Shown here one piece after another: positions 1-12,123 of a stretch of DNA of 64,000 nt. How positions within the stretch are numbered: the first letter of the stretch is position 1; each line of letters begins with the position of its first letter. The notes beneath the pieces were generated by a model, which saw only the letters and a list, made by a program, of their open reading frames with translations, was not told the origin of the DNA and ran no database searches. The stretch lies in assembly GCA_013397075.1 (NCBI GenBank), contig VWZS01008823.1, positions 124,001 through 188,000 on the forward strand. The letters run 5' to 3'. Both the position numbers and the translations under genes were made by a program. The DNA is from Rhabdornis inornatus (lineage: Eukaryota > Chordata > Aves > Passeriformes > Rhabdornithidae).

Positions 1-3000
1 ATAAAGTGTAAATAAAAGTGTTTAAGTGTATATACTTTACTGAATCAGGACATAATGAAGTCTGTATAAAGTCTCAGAAAGCAAATATAATGAGAAGAGA
101 GTTTCTGGTGAATAAACTAACCTTAAGATAGATTTTCATTAGGATCTGAGTAGATACTGAGCTAAGGCTTGATTTGTTTTCTAAGCTTTCCCTTATAGAA
201 TTTGCCCTCAGCTAAGAAGAATTCTGTTCAGAAACTGCACGCAAAAGACAATGATAGACACAGTGAGAGCACTGCCTGATTTTTATTGATCAAAGGCAAT
301 ATCTTATCCTTGAAGCCAAAGTCAAGGTACCTGTGCTGCTGTGCATTTGCTGAATCCTTTTTCTCATCAACTTGCAACCTCAAATATGACTCCAAAGAAC
401 GATACTTCCTGTGATATCAAAGGAGGCAAGTTGGGAAAAATGCCTTGTTTGGTCACATGGCCAAGAAACACCCAAGGGACATCCTGATGAGCCAACACTT
501 ACTGTCTGCTGGAAGTTGATAATGAAAATACTGCTGCCGGACACTGATAAACAGCCACTGAAATGAAAGGCACAAGCAGTCATTTTACAGAAAGTCCTTT
601 ATATTCAGGAAAAGGGATCATCAATAGCTTTGATCCTTTCCTTTTAAGGTCTTACTTTGATAATTCGTGCGTTTAGGACCTGTACTTCTGCCTGCATTTT
701 TAATTCCAGATAGTAATTTCTTCAGTGTGCCTCTATGCACCAGTCAGATGTGGGTTTTGTGAGTTGGAAAAACCATTTCCTTTTTTAATAATTGTGACTT
801 ATATCACTGGAGGATTTTACACAAATAGAACTGAGACCAGGTTTTGGTCTTTCAAATGCTCTTTTTGGGCAGCACATATAATAGTGCTCATCTACTATCA
901 GGATTTAAGACACTTGCTATTGTCTAGTCAGTTACAAGAACTGCACATTATTTGTACTATCAGACAGCCAGAAAGCCACCAGCACAGAACCCTGACGATG
1001 CTTTAGCTCTGAGGAGGTGGGAACGGAACCTGCAGCCAAGGTCTGCACACCACACTATCCCTAACTTGTTCTGGAATGCAAAGATGCATCAGTTCATCCT
1101 GCTGGACTGAGGTGTTGTTTGTTTATGTTGTCTCCTCAAATGGTAAAATCCACTGTCACTTCTATTCCCTGCATCCACAGAAGCCGCAGAAGTTGCATAG
1201 GGAGCTTTGACACAGACTGGAGTAACACCAAATGGCCAAGACATCACCCACTGCTACAAAGGAAATCCATTAATTTCTCACTTGCTCACTTTCAGCAAAT
1301 AGATTTCCCCCATGTCCTTAACAATAGAGGTATTTAAAAGCACTAAACAATCCAACACAAACAGAATTTCAGTATCTGCCTTCTTTGGATTGAGAAGACC
1401 TCAGTGTATGTGATCAGCCATTAAACTCCTCTGGGTTCTCATTTCAGTGTTCTTGTTCTCATATCACAGATTTCATGCATAGAAGCAGACAGAAATTATG
1501 TATTTTTCCCAACTGAAATCTCTCACATTCCATATACAGTCAAAATCAGCAAAACAGTAAGACATACAACAGAACTTGTTTCCACCTTAGCTGCAAGAAA
1601 TATATACCAGGATTTTTTTTTCAGCAAAACACTGTTGTAGTTTCTGCAAATTTTACAGCAATTTAGCAAGTTACAAACCCATGAATGTTCCTAATCTACC
1701 CAAATTTTTATTTTGCATGAATCTAATATATCATCACAGACTTTCCATACATCCAGATGAAACCTTCTACTTCCACCCTTGCAGGTAAGAAAACGTTTTT
1801 ATGACAGATAAATATTAATAGCCTTCTTCTGATCAGCACCTTCTTTAAAAAGCCACAAATCCAGATTAGAGTCTCTACCACAGTGATGAATTTCCACAAG
1901 TTTGTTGTGGCAGACATTGTATAGATACTGCCCAATTGTCACTTGAGATAGACTTGAAGTCTATCTATGACTGTCTGCTGCTATGACTGCTATGACTGTC
2001 TGCTGCTTTTGCTCTTCTTTTTCCCAAATTCTTTCAAACAGCTCTATTGCCTCCAGAGCTTTCCTCAGTTTTGAGTGCATTCTGCAGGACCAGGTGACAA
2101 CCCAGACCCTTTGCAGCAATACCCATGTAGGCCTAACAAACACACAGTCCCAGCAGAGCAGAGTTTCCCCAGATTTCCTGTGTTTCAGAGTAAGTAATTT
2201 TAGCAAAGAACGCACCAGGAATGTCTTTGCTTTCACCAGAAAGCAGTGACTGATTCCTGGCAATCAGAATATCCTGCTTGCCAGCTCCATGCCCACAATG
2301 CCCTCACTGCAGAGGATGTAATTCTGATTACGTTTTACAGGCACCTTTTTCCACGGTCTCACAAACCTAATTCATCTTGAAACATGCATGCCAATTAGTC
2401 TTTTTGTTTATATTTTAATCTTCCTGTTGTTTGTTATGCAGCTCTTGTAACAGACTTTGATTTGAAGCAGTAATTTTTCTGAGTTTTATGAATTATCACA
2501 CTCTGCTTTATCTCCAAACACATGGTGCAGAAGGAGAACTATCTACAGATTCCAGGTGCTTCCAGCATGAACAGCAGCTAAGGGAAGACAAAATGTCTGT
2601 TTACTTTACTGCATCCGACTGTCACCACACAGCACAGGAAGTTTTTCACCTTGTTCTCTAGGCTGTCCTGCTGATTGAAGCCAACAAAAGGTGACAATTC
2701 TTGCAACTACAGCTGTCGGGGTTTTATTTCTTTTTATGTCTAACTTCCTCTGAATTGGCCACCCTGGGGATTTGAGACCTGTACACAGTTTTCTGACTGC
2801 CAAAGCAGAGGGAAAAAGCTCTACATGTAAATAGTTATAAATAGCTTATGGATTTTTATGCTGAAAGGTTCTTTTGACCATCATGCCAGAAGAAAACATT
2901 TGGAACAGGTTTCCTCCAGGCACCTGAATGATAAGAAGAAGATAAAGAGCAACAGAGGAAAAAATAAAGGAGAACAGAGGAGAAAATCCATTACTCGTAA

Positions 3001-5753
3001 GCAAATCACTAGAACTTGGGTGTATTTCCTGAAATCAAAGTAGCTGTGTTTCATTTATACATTAGAAATCCCACTTTTTGACACTTCATTATTGGCAGTG
3101 TGGCAATATTCACTTGCTCTTTCCATGCACCCTGATAAAGGCTGATTGTTTGCCTTCAATAAATCATGCCCACTGACAAGGCTGATGCTGATTGTCAGCT
3201 GTGATCCAGCAGTTCACTATCACAGGACTTCTGTCCTCTAATCCCTCTGTCTGAAATGTACCAATAAAATTACAGAATAGATCAAAAATTAAACAAAGGG
3301 ATTACTGCCCTCTAGTAATAGTCTGTTTAATAAATAATTTAACCTTATCTTTTTCCCAAGTGTAGGTGTAGGGTTAGAGCAGACTGATGGCAAAACAGTA
3401 TTTGCTATCCTGGGTCTATTATAAACCGCCACTCATAAGACCATCGGAGGTTTTTTCTCTATAGCAAAGGGATTTGCTTGCAGATAACAAAGGCCTTTTA
3501 GAAATGCAGTTATCCTATTTACAAAGAACAGTAAAAGCTTTCTTCATACAGAAATATAATTTTGGTGTTTATTCAGTGGGTCAGCAGCGTTAAAAAAAAA
3601 AAGATAATTTCTCTTGCTGCAGTAGCATATGCTTTTCTTCGTCAGCTATTTGCAGATATGGTTTCTTCTTTCAGTCATTTCACTGATATCTGGAGAACTT
3701 TATCAGCTTGTGTTTTTGACCTGGTTACATATGTCTCTGCTGAGCATTTGAATAAACTGAATTGTTTGCAAGAAAACAACAAACAAAAAGCTTTATTGTA
3801 CTAAGGGACAGGCATATTTAGAATATCAGTACTTTAAAAAAAGAGAGGGGGAGAGAGAGAAAAAGCTATGGTGTTCTAAGAACTATTAAAACTGTACTTG
3901 AAGAACTAACCAACAGTGATAATAAATTGCTCTGCTGGATGAATGAAAAACCACCCAGTGTCCTATGCAAAATTGTTGAGTGAGTGTGGCCTTACTGACA
4001 AAAAAAAAGACAGTCTAAGTTACTGGGTGAGACATTTGGTGCAAGTCACGGAAAAAAAATATGAATTGTGCTGCTTTACAGCACAAGCCAGGAATAACTG
4101 TTTCAATTTTTTCTTACAGATTTCCCTTCCTGTAACTTCCATCCAGAAACCTGTGTGCTTCTGCAGATATATCAATGTGTTACTTTGGTCAGCACTGATG
4201 GCTGAAGTCCTCAGGTGCAGAGAGAGAGAGAAAGGACAAGGAAAGCACAAGGAATGGCAAGGCTGGAACAGAGGTGTTTCAGTGTTATATTTTATCTACT
4301 TGCACCAATTAAAGAGACAAGTGCTACAATCTACCCAGGCAGCAGCAGCTGCTGGAGCTGTCTGCTTACTCTGGGAAACTTCTGATCTCCTATAATCTCT
4401 AACATCTTCTATATCTTCTTCTAACAACCTTTACCACAGCATGATATGAATTTTCCAGAAGCCATTTGACTCTCTGCTTGCTCACTGGGCAGGCTACAAA
4501 AGCTACAGGAGGCAGTTTGTCCAAATGTAATGTTCAGCCACACTCATTTTATAGATGTTGCTGCATAGAACCCACTGGTTTACAAGAGTTTACACAGTTT
4601 ACAGGTTGTTCTGGAATCCCTTCAGAACCTGGAAAGGACATTTTAGCATAAATATAGGTTGTAAAAATCTAAGCAGAATTGCTTTTAATAATCCTTGAAG
4701 CCTTGCTAGTGGAACATCACTACATTGTACAGACATTTTTAAGAGCTATTAAAACTTTTAAAAGTGAAATCTGGAGCTACTTCTTCACCAGGCAACAACA
4801 AAGTTGTATTAACAAATGCCTTAAGACTCCAGCTTTGGATTGGATGTTTTGGGCTTATTCACAATGAAAATAACTTCATCTTATAGCTTAATTTATCACA
4901 GAAATTCTTGGTTGAACATGTAAACACAGGTGACAAAGGAACATCAGTAAAATGGGTACAAATTAAAGAGACCGGATGTCAGCTCAGATGAGGTAAAGTA
5001 TCAATTATCAGAATAAAAGTACAGAGATAATGGGAATAAATCTCAGAACCAGAAGACAAAATGAAAACCAAAAGCATCCCTGCTCCTCAAGAAAAAAACC
5101 CAAAAATTACAGCAGACCTACTGTGAAGTTAAGTATGAAGTTATGTAAATACAGAAGCACAAGAAGGGAGCATTTTATTGTGAATGAGTTGAGCCAAATA
5201 AAATTCAGAAGATGAAGTGGGAATTTTTAAATCATTCAGGAAAGTTATCTGCTTTTCTTGGGTGCAAAGGGCATGCATCTCTCTCCCTGGACTGTGCAAG
5301 CATCTTTATTTCATGCACCAGTTGACCTGGATGTACGAGAACTATGTAGCTTCTGCTGCTTAAAACTGAATTACACACTACAGTATCTGCCTGATGGGAG
5401 AATGGCAGCAGGGGACAGGGCAAGGAGATGTGGAGAGGATTCAAGTCCTCTGGCAGCATTTTGTTAAACATCCTTCTGCGTTTTTCAAAGCGGGAACACA
5501 AGGTGTGTTCTCAGAAATTCAGCCTGAGGCACTGGGAAAGGGGACTGCACTTTCTAGTAGGGAAGGTCAATATGAACCTGTCTGAAGATGAAAAGTGACA
5601 GGTGTGATCACACAGTGTCCAGACACAGCCACACAGCACCTTGCATGGAATTCTCTGCAGCAGTCCACACGCCCCGGGCATGCTGCACGTGAGGAATACA
5701 GAAACCAGGGCAGCTCAGGAGCAAAGCCTTGTCCCTTCTCGTGCCACCATGCG
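1..5753. other. Intergenic or intronic DNA, no gene seen
   Basis: AT-rich sequence with only short open frames. The longest (3943-4395, 150 codons, plus) has no recognisable domain, contains runs from simple sequence (AAAAA and GAGAGA tracts) and resembles no family I know, so I treat it as chance. Apart from the small tandem repeat listed separately, short purine tracts (about 3840-3865 and 4218-4240) are the only structure noticed. Confidence 0.6.
1965..2007. repeat. Short tandem duplication, 25-bp unit
   Basis: A unit starting CTATGACTGTCTGCTG (1965-1989) is followed at once by a second, partial copy (1990-2007). The unit itself contains a repeated CTATGACTG. This looks like a replication-slippage duplication with no evident function. 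Confidence 0.8.
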
Positions 5754-5759
5754 GCAGAG

Positions 5760-6142
5760 TGTAGCCGTGGAATGGGGTGTTAACCCCTTAGGTGCGGCGG
5801 AAATAAGATGCAGAGCTACATGGTCATCTCTCATGACAGGAAAGAGAGAGAGAGTTTATTCAGAAACACACTGGTTTTTATAACATGACTCGCAACTCCA
5901 AGAGCAGAAAAAGATGATTGGTTCAGAGAGAAGACACCTCGTTCCCAGGGCCTGGTCACGCACACAACAGGTGTTCTATCTTATTAATTCCTCTCTATTT
6001 TGACCAAGTTATCATCCTGGGAGAGATTTTCCCTGGCCTTCAGCTGGACCAGCTTATCAGGCTGGGAACAGAGCTGAGAAGCTCCGGCCTGGAATATTTT
6101 TCAGGCTGTAATTTCTTACTTTCTCAATATGTGTATCCCACA
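5760..6142 (-). mobile_element. Solo LTR, class II (ERVK-like), 383 bp
   Basis: Read on the minus strand the element starts TGTGGGATACAC and ends CCACGGCTACA, so it has the TG...CA ends of a retroviral LTR. A perfect 6-bp target-site duplication GCAGAG flanks it (5754-5759 and 6143-6148). On the minus strand it has a TATA-like TTATAAAAACC box and, about 20 bp later, an AATAAA signal (plus-strand TTTATT at 5855-5860), giving U3, R and U5 in the expected order. No internal retroviral sequence is attached, so this is a solo LTR left by LTR-LTR recombination. Its U3 shares a stretch (GATAAGCTG, then TCTCCCA..ATGATAA..TGGTCAAAA) with the LTR at 58867-59287, so the two are related. Confidence 0.9.
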
Positions 6143-7323
6143 GCAGAGTACAGCTGTTCTCACCCAGAAATGGGTATTAAACTCCAGTGCTCCTGATTGA
6201 ATTACTGCATTCCCTGTCACACTGAAGTACTGCTGCTGGAGCTGGAACGGTCTCTTTTTTTGTACAGGCTAGGATGGCTTTGGCTGTGTGGCTGCAAAAT
6301 GAAAATCTATTCTTTAGTAACGGGAAATGTGGAATGAGGAGAGAAAAAGAGCGTCCTCCTGCCTGTGTTTAGGAACTGCGGGTGTGAATGTACACATGTA
6401 TTATATGATCATACTCTGTTTCTAAACGGGACTGCCTCTCTCTGCAGTTCCACCACTGAGTATCCCACTGCACCTGAAATGGTTCCAGCCTGTGGGGGAT
6501 CGGAGATGAAAAGCCCCGGCACCTGCAAAGCAAAGAAACAGCTTTACCCTTCTAACAAGTCTGACATATTTCTTGGAAACAATAGACAGAAAATGATGTT
6601 ACCTTTTTTTTTTTCCTGTTTTAAAAAAGATGAAAACAATATTTAAGTCCCCAACTATCATTAAAATTATATTTTTGTCATAAGAGACTTGTGGGTTTCC
6701 TCTGCAGTGTATTATATCCTCAGTCCAAATCAGGGACTGGGAGGAGATCACAGTTCCTTCATGGCCATTCCCTAGGGAAGCTAGGATGTGCTCAAGAGAT
6801 GATGCCTGCATGTGGCAGGACCAGCCCCAAAATATAGCACAGAGGGCGTTATGTTTTCAAGTTTCATAGTAGGTGAGACATCCAACTGTTTTTCCCAAGA
6901 TGAGGTCCCAGACACAATATAAATTATTATGGAATATCTGTGCCTTCAGTTCAGGAACATGACTTGTTTATGAGTGGGATGCTTTGCAAAATATTCTTGA
7001 AAAATAGGTTTTCCTATTCTGCCTCCCTTTCCCTAGATTTTAGCAATATTTCTTCTCCATATCTTTCTAATCTGTTTTTCTCACCTTCACCTGAAAGGTG
7101 ACTTCTTTGGAGGGATGAATGATGAGATCTCTACAGTATCTGAAGACAGTTCTGGATGAAAGATGCTGCAAAAATGCAAGCCATTGCCAGTACTGTATTT
7201 CTCTGGTTTATGGTGGGTTTAGCCTTATTATAACCTCTTTTTTTCTTTGCCAGCTATTTGCATGTGTTAGCTCTTCTTTCAGTCCTATCCCTCCTCTCTG
7301 CTTGTGTTTACCCTGCGATCTTT

Positions 7324-7357
7324 TCAATCAATCAATTAATCAATCAGTCAATCAATA
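7324..7357. repeat. (AATC)n-like simple repeat
   Basis: Imperfect tetranucleotide run of AATC/AATT/AGTC units. It is an ordinary microsatellite. Confidence 0.8.
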
Positions 7358-8565
7358 TCTTCACTATTCATTACCTACTTAAAAACACAATGTGTTTTAC
7401 AGTGATTTAAAGTGATATTAGTAAGGAAGACTCTCCGTGGTCTACAAGAGAAAATCCTTTGGTATTTATCTACATGTGGAATCCTGAGATTGGTTACAAC
7501 AAAGAATGAAATATGTCAGCATCATACAGATGGAACGTGGCTGACACCTACAACCAGAGTCTCCACATTAATAATTGGCTTCCTTTTAAAATTTTCCAGA
7601 TGACTAAAGATTGTTGTTGCTATTGAAGCTCCAGTTCTGTACCCAACACAAAAAGCTTGTTCAAGATGTAATGGGCAGCATACAGAGCACTAGTTTTCAA
7701 CCCAACTTCTAAGGACCCTCATTTGAAAAGAAAGAGGTTTGGTTAGTTCTTACCATAACAGATAGAACTATTTCTGCATCCTAATCCAATGATGGAGATG
7801 TGTTAGGATCAGAACCAATACATTCACTATTAGTTACCACTATTCAGTTTTAAACACGATCCATGATAGTCACCAAACCACACACTATTCCTTCCAAAAG
7901 GGATTTATTAAACACTTTTTTCCCTGTCTCCCATATCCACAGAGCAGTCTTGTGAGATTTTTCCTTGAAAAATGTCGTATTTCTTCCTGTTTTGGCATTT
8001 AGGCTCAATGCAGAGATCCTAATTACCTTAATTGCCTTCCATCAATAGTTTGTTTCATATTCCAAAATCTTGTAAATATGATAATGAAGGCTTGGAGTGG
8101 AGGGAAGGAAAAAATATGTAAGAAAAATATATTTTTCTTCAACTGCAAGTGTTTTTCCATCATTGACTTTCAACACGTAGCGCGGCACTGTTGATGGAAA
8201 ACCTCTGAATTACTTTGTTGGCTTTGCATCACAAGACATGTTTAGTATTTATGTCTACACAGAGCCTCTTAATTTGCCCTAGATTTGGGCAAATCATCAA
8301 GCATTTCTGGAAATACCTCCCTTTGGAAATATGAGGGAAGCAGAATCTAAGTCTACCTTTAAAAAACAGGGAAGCACACACACTTCTGCCATCTGTGGAG
8401 AAGGTGGGCTGGAAGGGGCAGGCTGGAGGGCACAAGGTAGATGCAGCAGTACACACATTTTCTTGTTGTGCTAAAGAAAAATAGTTGTTCCTACACTGGA
8501 TTAGATGTACTTTAAAATGCAGCTGGATCCCTTTGCCCCCTTGCCTTCTTATAAAGCAGTTTCTT

Positions 8566-8620
8566 TAGTTTTTTTAGAATTAGGTTTTTAGGTTTTTTAG
8601 GGTTTTTTTTTAGAATTATC
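8566..8620. repeat. T-rich low-complexity tract
   Basis: Runs of T broken by AGG, AGAA and GG, with the motif TTTTTAGG(G) repeated. On this strand it reads like a decayed poly(T) or telomere-like tract. No flanking duplication was found. Confidence 0.65.
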
Positions 8621-10550
8621 GAAAGGGAAAACTTAAAATGCGGTCACAAACAGATGATGACTTTGGAGCTTTCTTTCAATCCAGTTCATCCAGACAAAAC
8701 CAAAACAAAAGCAGGAGGGAAAAGAAGCCACTTTCCTCACTTTCCTCATGATCAGTGCTCCCCATTCTGGCCTCCCCCCAGGTTTTCCTGGCCTTTTCCA
8801 GAGTGTTTCACACTTGTCAGTGCTGGAAAGGTTGTGCTGCAGCAGACAAATGACTGGTTGGATGCATTATGGCAGCTCCCATGCTCCCAAGTGATACAGT
8901 CAGAAAAGGAGCAGGAACTCTTGCACTCACAAATAAGAATTTAGACCAATAAAAATTCATTTTAATCCTCTTGCCCATTTCTCTTTGCTAAAAGAAACAC
9001 CTCTTCCCCTCCTGCCCTGAGAAGTTACATATCTATGAAGATTTTAATAATTATTTTTGTATTAAAAAGCTCCAATCGGACTAGATGACTTTAAAGGGAG
9101 CTGTGTGCCTCTTAAATTAGCAAATACTGCTGTTCGAGAGGAGGGATGAGCCCCATAAATAATCCCAGGCTCACTTTAGGCCCAGTGTGTAGTCCAATTG
9201 GCATTTTCCAGTTAGCTGCACACAGGTGTGCGCTGAACACTGCAGCTCCTGGGAAAGTGCATAAACCACTCTCCTGGATCCTGCTGCACATAAACAGTCC
9301 CCTGCAGATCACCACAGGCTCAGTTTCACTCGTGCTGGGAAGGGCTTCATCCAGCACCAGGAATACATCCCTCCACACAGGAAGGAGAGAGCAGGGACAG
9401 AGGTAAGCCAGGAGCAGAGAGCACACAGGAAGGTGGAGCAGCAGCTGAGCTCTAGATGCAAGAGGGCTTAGCTGGAAAAGCATAGGAGAACCCCTTGATA
9501 CTCCCCTGTACTGTGCTGCTGCCACCTGGAACCAGCATTTCTTACTCTGCCAAGAGCCTGCTGTAAAATGGGAATTTTATCCTGGTCTTCACTGCAATTA
9601 TGCCAAATCATCCCTGACAGAGGAAGGTGTGTGGTTTATAAAACACTGACTGGGATTTGGTATTAAATGTCCAAAGCAGTACAGAGCTTATAAAAACAAC
9701 AACAAACAAAGTCCTGCAAACCTCTTATCTGAAAGATTTCATCCTAATAATTACAATTGGAGTTAGTGCTTAGCAGGATGATTTTGGCAGAACTTTCCTT
9801 TTCTGCACTGTCTGCAGGAAATCAATTACAGGTTTTATTTGCCTTTTGAAAGAGTAGAAATTCAACGAATAAGTAATCTCTGTTACCATTCTGAGAGAGA
9901 TTTGTAACATAGATAAAAATGCATCCAGAAGCCACTGACATTGGAATAAAATACCACAACAACTGTTTCCTTTCAAAATACTGACTAAACCTTGTATTGC
10001 CTCTACATAATAGTCCTCAAAGTTAGGATAGCTCTTAAAAATTGCTTTTTCCCTTACTTAGATTGAGTAATAAACCTTTTTCTTTTTCAGTTCTTGCTTA
10101 GGTTATATGAACTCCTCAGAACTGGCCCAGGTTGCACATTTGTGCAGTGCTTGCTCCATGTGCACATTTTCCTCTCCTAACTTTGGGAGCAGCAATGAAG
10201 TACAGCAGGAGAAGTCTGAAGAATCTAAATAGTCATGTATCTACCTTCCATTCAAGGGAATTTTTAAAACCATCTTCTTGTGGCTCCTTTCCAGCACAGT
10301 AGCTGCAGAAAATGTCATTGTTGACTTTTAAAATGAGACAGGAATGGTAAGGCAGTAGGACAAGGTGATTGTATATTTTCTATCCAGCTGAACTGCTCTA
10401 GTCAATGTACTGGAATAATAAATTGAAATAAAATTTAGGTGGGGTCTAATTACAGGGATCTTCTAACTTCTTATGAGCAGGTGGGATACCTGAATACTAA
10501 AACATTTGTATTGGACAAAACAATGTACTAGTCTGCGGTTTTGGACAGGT

Positions 10551-10556
10551 AATGTA
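10551..10556. repeat. Target-site duplication of the provirus, left copy
   Basis: AATGTA lies directly before the 5' LTR and is repeated exactly at 18967-18972 after the 3' LTR. Such a host duplication is made by integrase at insertion. It shows that both outer ends are intact and no later rearrangement separated them. Confidence 0.93.
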
Positions 10557-10921
10557 TGTTGTATTGCACTGTTTGCTTCGTAAGTTGCACTGTTCATAGT
10601 TGTTACGGTATCTTCCATTCTCCCCCATCAGTCTGTGACATGGTAAAATCCTTCCTTTCGCCCCTCTCTGTCGGCGGCGTCCCGTTGGTCGCGGGTCTGT
10701 TCCTCCCCTCCCTTTCCCCCAAGTTTAAAAATGCCCACCATCTTCTCTCTTGCTCTCTTTCTCCTCTCACTATGTGGATGCTACAATAAACTGTGGACCA
10801 TTTTTCCCATGGGAGAAAAGAGCCACCTTTGGTCTTTTACCTTTGTCCTTGATGGAGTATTCTCCATCCCCCGCGAACCAGAGCTAGCCGAGAGGACCTG
10901 GGGAAAAGAGGAATCGTGTCA
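10557..10921 (+). repeat. 5' LTR of the provirus
   Basis: About 365 bp from TGTTGTATTGC to ..CGTGTCA, followed by a GA spacer and the primer-binding site. It contains a TATA-like TTTAAAAATG box and an AATAAA poly(A) signal at 10785-10790. Most of it (from 10592) is repeated exactly after the N at 10948, so in the assembly the LTR seems to extend to 11278; I believe only one copy is real. Compared with the 3' LTR it has an extra CTCT and a 10-bp segment carrying the AATAAA. The inverted CCAAT box that reads ATTGG in the 3' LTR is GTTGG here. Confidence 0.92.
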
Positions 10922-11304
10922 GATGGCGCTCCAACGTGAGGCTTCCCNGTTCATAGTTGTTACGGTATCTTCCATTCTCCCCCATCAGTCTGTGACATGG
11001 TAAAATCCTTCCTTTCGCCCCTCTCTGTCGGCGGCGTCCCGTTGGTCGCGGGTCTGTTCCTCCCCTCCCTTTCCCCCAAGTTTAAAAATGCCCACCATCT
11101 TCTCTCTTGCTCTCTTTCTCCTCTCACTATGTGGATGCTACAATAAACTGTGGACCATTTTTCCCATGGGAGAAAAGAGCCACCTTTGGTCTTTTACCTT
11201 TGTCCTTGATGGAGTATTCTCCATCCCCCGCGAACCAGAGCTAGCCGAGAGGACCTGGGGAAAAGAGGAATCGTGTCAGATGGCGCTCCAACGTGAGGCT
11301 TCCC
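10592..11304. other. Perfect 356-bp direct repeat around a single N (likely assembly artefact)
   Basis: Bases 10592-10947 and 10949-11304 are identical by eye over all 356 positions and are separated only by one N (10948). A real duplication in a provirus whose own LTRs differ by about 8% should not be perfect and should not abut a gap character. The simplest reading is that two contigs overlapping by 356 bp were joined with a placeholder N instead of being merged. The LTR end and primer-binding site therefore appear twice. Confidence 0.88.
11281..11299 (+). promoter_or_regulatory. Primer-binding site, tRNA-Lys type
   Basis: TGGCGCTCCAACGTGAGGC begins two bases after the LTR end. It matches the complement of the 3' end of tRNA-Lys (Lys-1,2 type) apart from one extra T and one G-to-A change. 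Lys primers are usual for betaretroviruses and class II ERVs. The same site appears at 10924-10942 in the other copy of the artefactual duplication. Confidence 0.82.
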
Positions 11305-12123
11305 GCAGGGTCAGAAGCCCACGAAACGGCTGAATTACACTCGTGAATTATAAGCCTTTTGGATCGTTCAGCTACTCTGACGGCAGGGGCTGCTTTTTAT
11401 GTAGCAATTGTGGACAGAGACAGACTGGTAGCTCGCCTGAGCCCAAAGGTGGGTCGGTCTGGACATAAGGACTTTCTCTGCAGCAGTTACAGCCAGGCAA
11501 AGTTCTCAGGAGGGGGTAAGTACCTCTCGTAAGTGTTAGCGGGGACCCTGTAGATCCTGGGCAGCACCGCGAGTTTAGCACAGTGAGTTCGGCGTGGCGC
11601 TGGCAGCAGAGAGCGCGGTGTGCTTTTGGAAAGTTTGGCGCCAGGGGCAGAGGGCTTCACATGGTGTCTGCACGCTGGGACCGGCTGCGCGCGCTTTCGG
11701 TGGAGCTTGGCAACTGTGAGCCAGGGCGGCATGCAAGCGGCGGCACGGAGCCGGGTGGTGCGTGAGCCAGTGCAGCAACGTGGCAGCTGCAGCAGTTCAG
11801 CACGTGGGCAGCAGCCAGAGGCGGCCGGTGCGGAGCAGTGTGTGTGCGGCAGTTCAGCGTTGGGAGCTGCAGGCAGCTGCGATGGCAAGCAGTGCCAGCC
11901 TCATGGGCCGTGTCAGTGGCGCGGCAGCGCGGCATTACCCGTGGCAGTTTGAAAGCCATGCGGTGTGTCGGCGCAGTCTCTCCTCCTACCCCAGCATCAC
12001 GCGAGAAGACGCCAGACTTGTCCCCAAGCTGGTTGTGGACTATTTTCAACGCTTTCAGTTTCTGTTTGCGTCTGACTGGGAGATAAGGTAGATTTAATTG
12101 TGCTGATTGTTTTTAACACCAGA
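11305..12123 (+). other. Long GC-rich proviral leader with candidate splice donor
   Basis: About 820 bp separate the primer site from the first gag ATG, longer than the few hundred bases usual for simple retroviruses. The stretch is richer in GC and CpG than the host flanks. A GTAAGTACC at 11516-11524 is a good splice-donor match and could have made the env messenger. Several frames of 60-133 codons cross on both strands, which is typical of GC-rich DNA; none has a domain I recognise. The leader may have held packaging signals, and part of it could be acquired sequence. Confidence 0.6.

Larger units (their letters stand above)
6149..10550. other. Intergenic or intronic DNA, no gene seen
   Basis: AT-rich, unique-looking DNA. 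It holds an AATC-type simple repeat (7324-7357) and a T-rich tract (about 8566-8620). The 137-codon minus-strand frame at 9112-9525 is rich in Leu, Cys and Ser, has no domain I can name, and is overlapped by an 86-codon plus frame, so I do not call it a gene. Confidence 0.6.

Noticed and set aside
3943..4395. 150-codon open frame on the plus strand
   Set aside because: No recognisable domain, several simple-sequence stretches, and no sign of splice or promoter context; expected by chance in this much DNA.
9112..9525. 137-codon open frame on the minus strand
   Set aside because: Opposed by an 86-codon frame on the other strand and without a known domain; it looks like locally GC-richer non-coding DNA.
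10949..11304. A second LTR or tandem LTR at the provirus 5' end
   Set aside because: The copy is perfect and joined by an N, while true LTR copies of this provirus differ by about 8%; an assembly overlap is far simpler.
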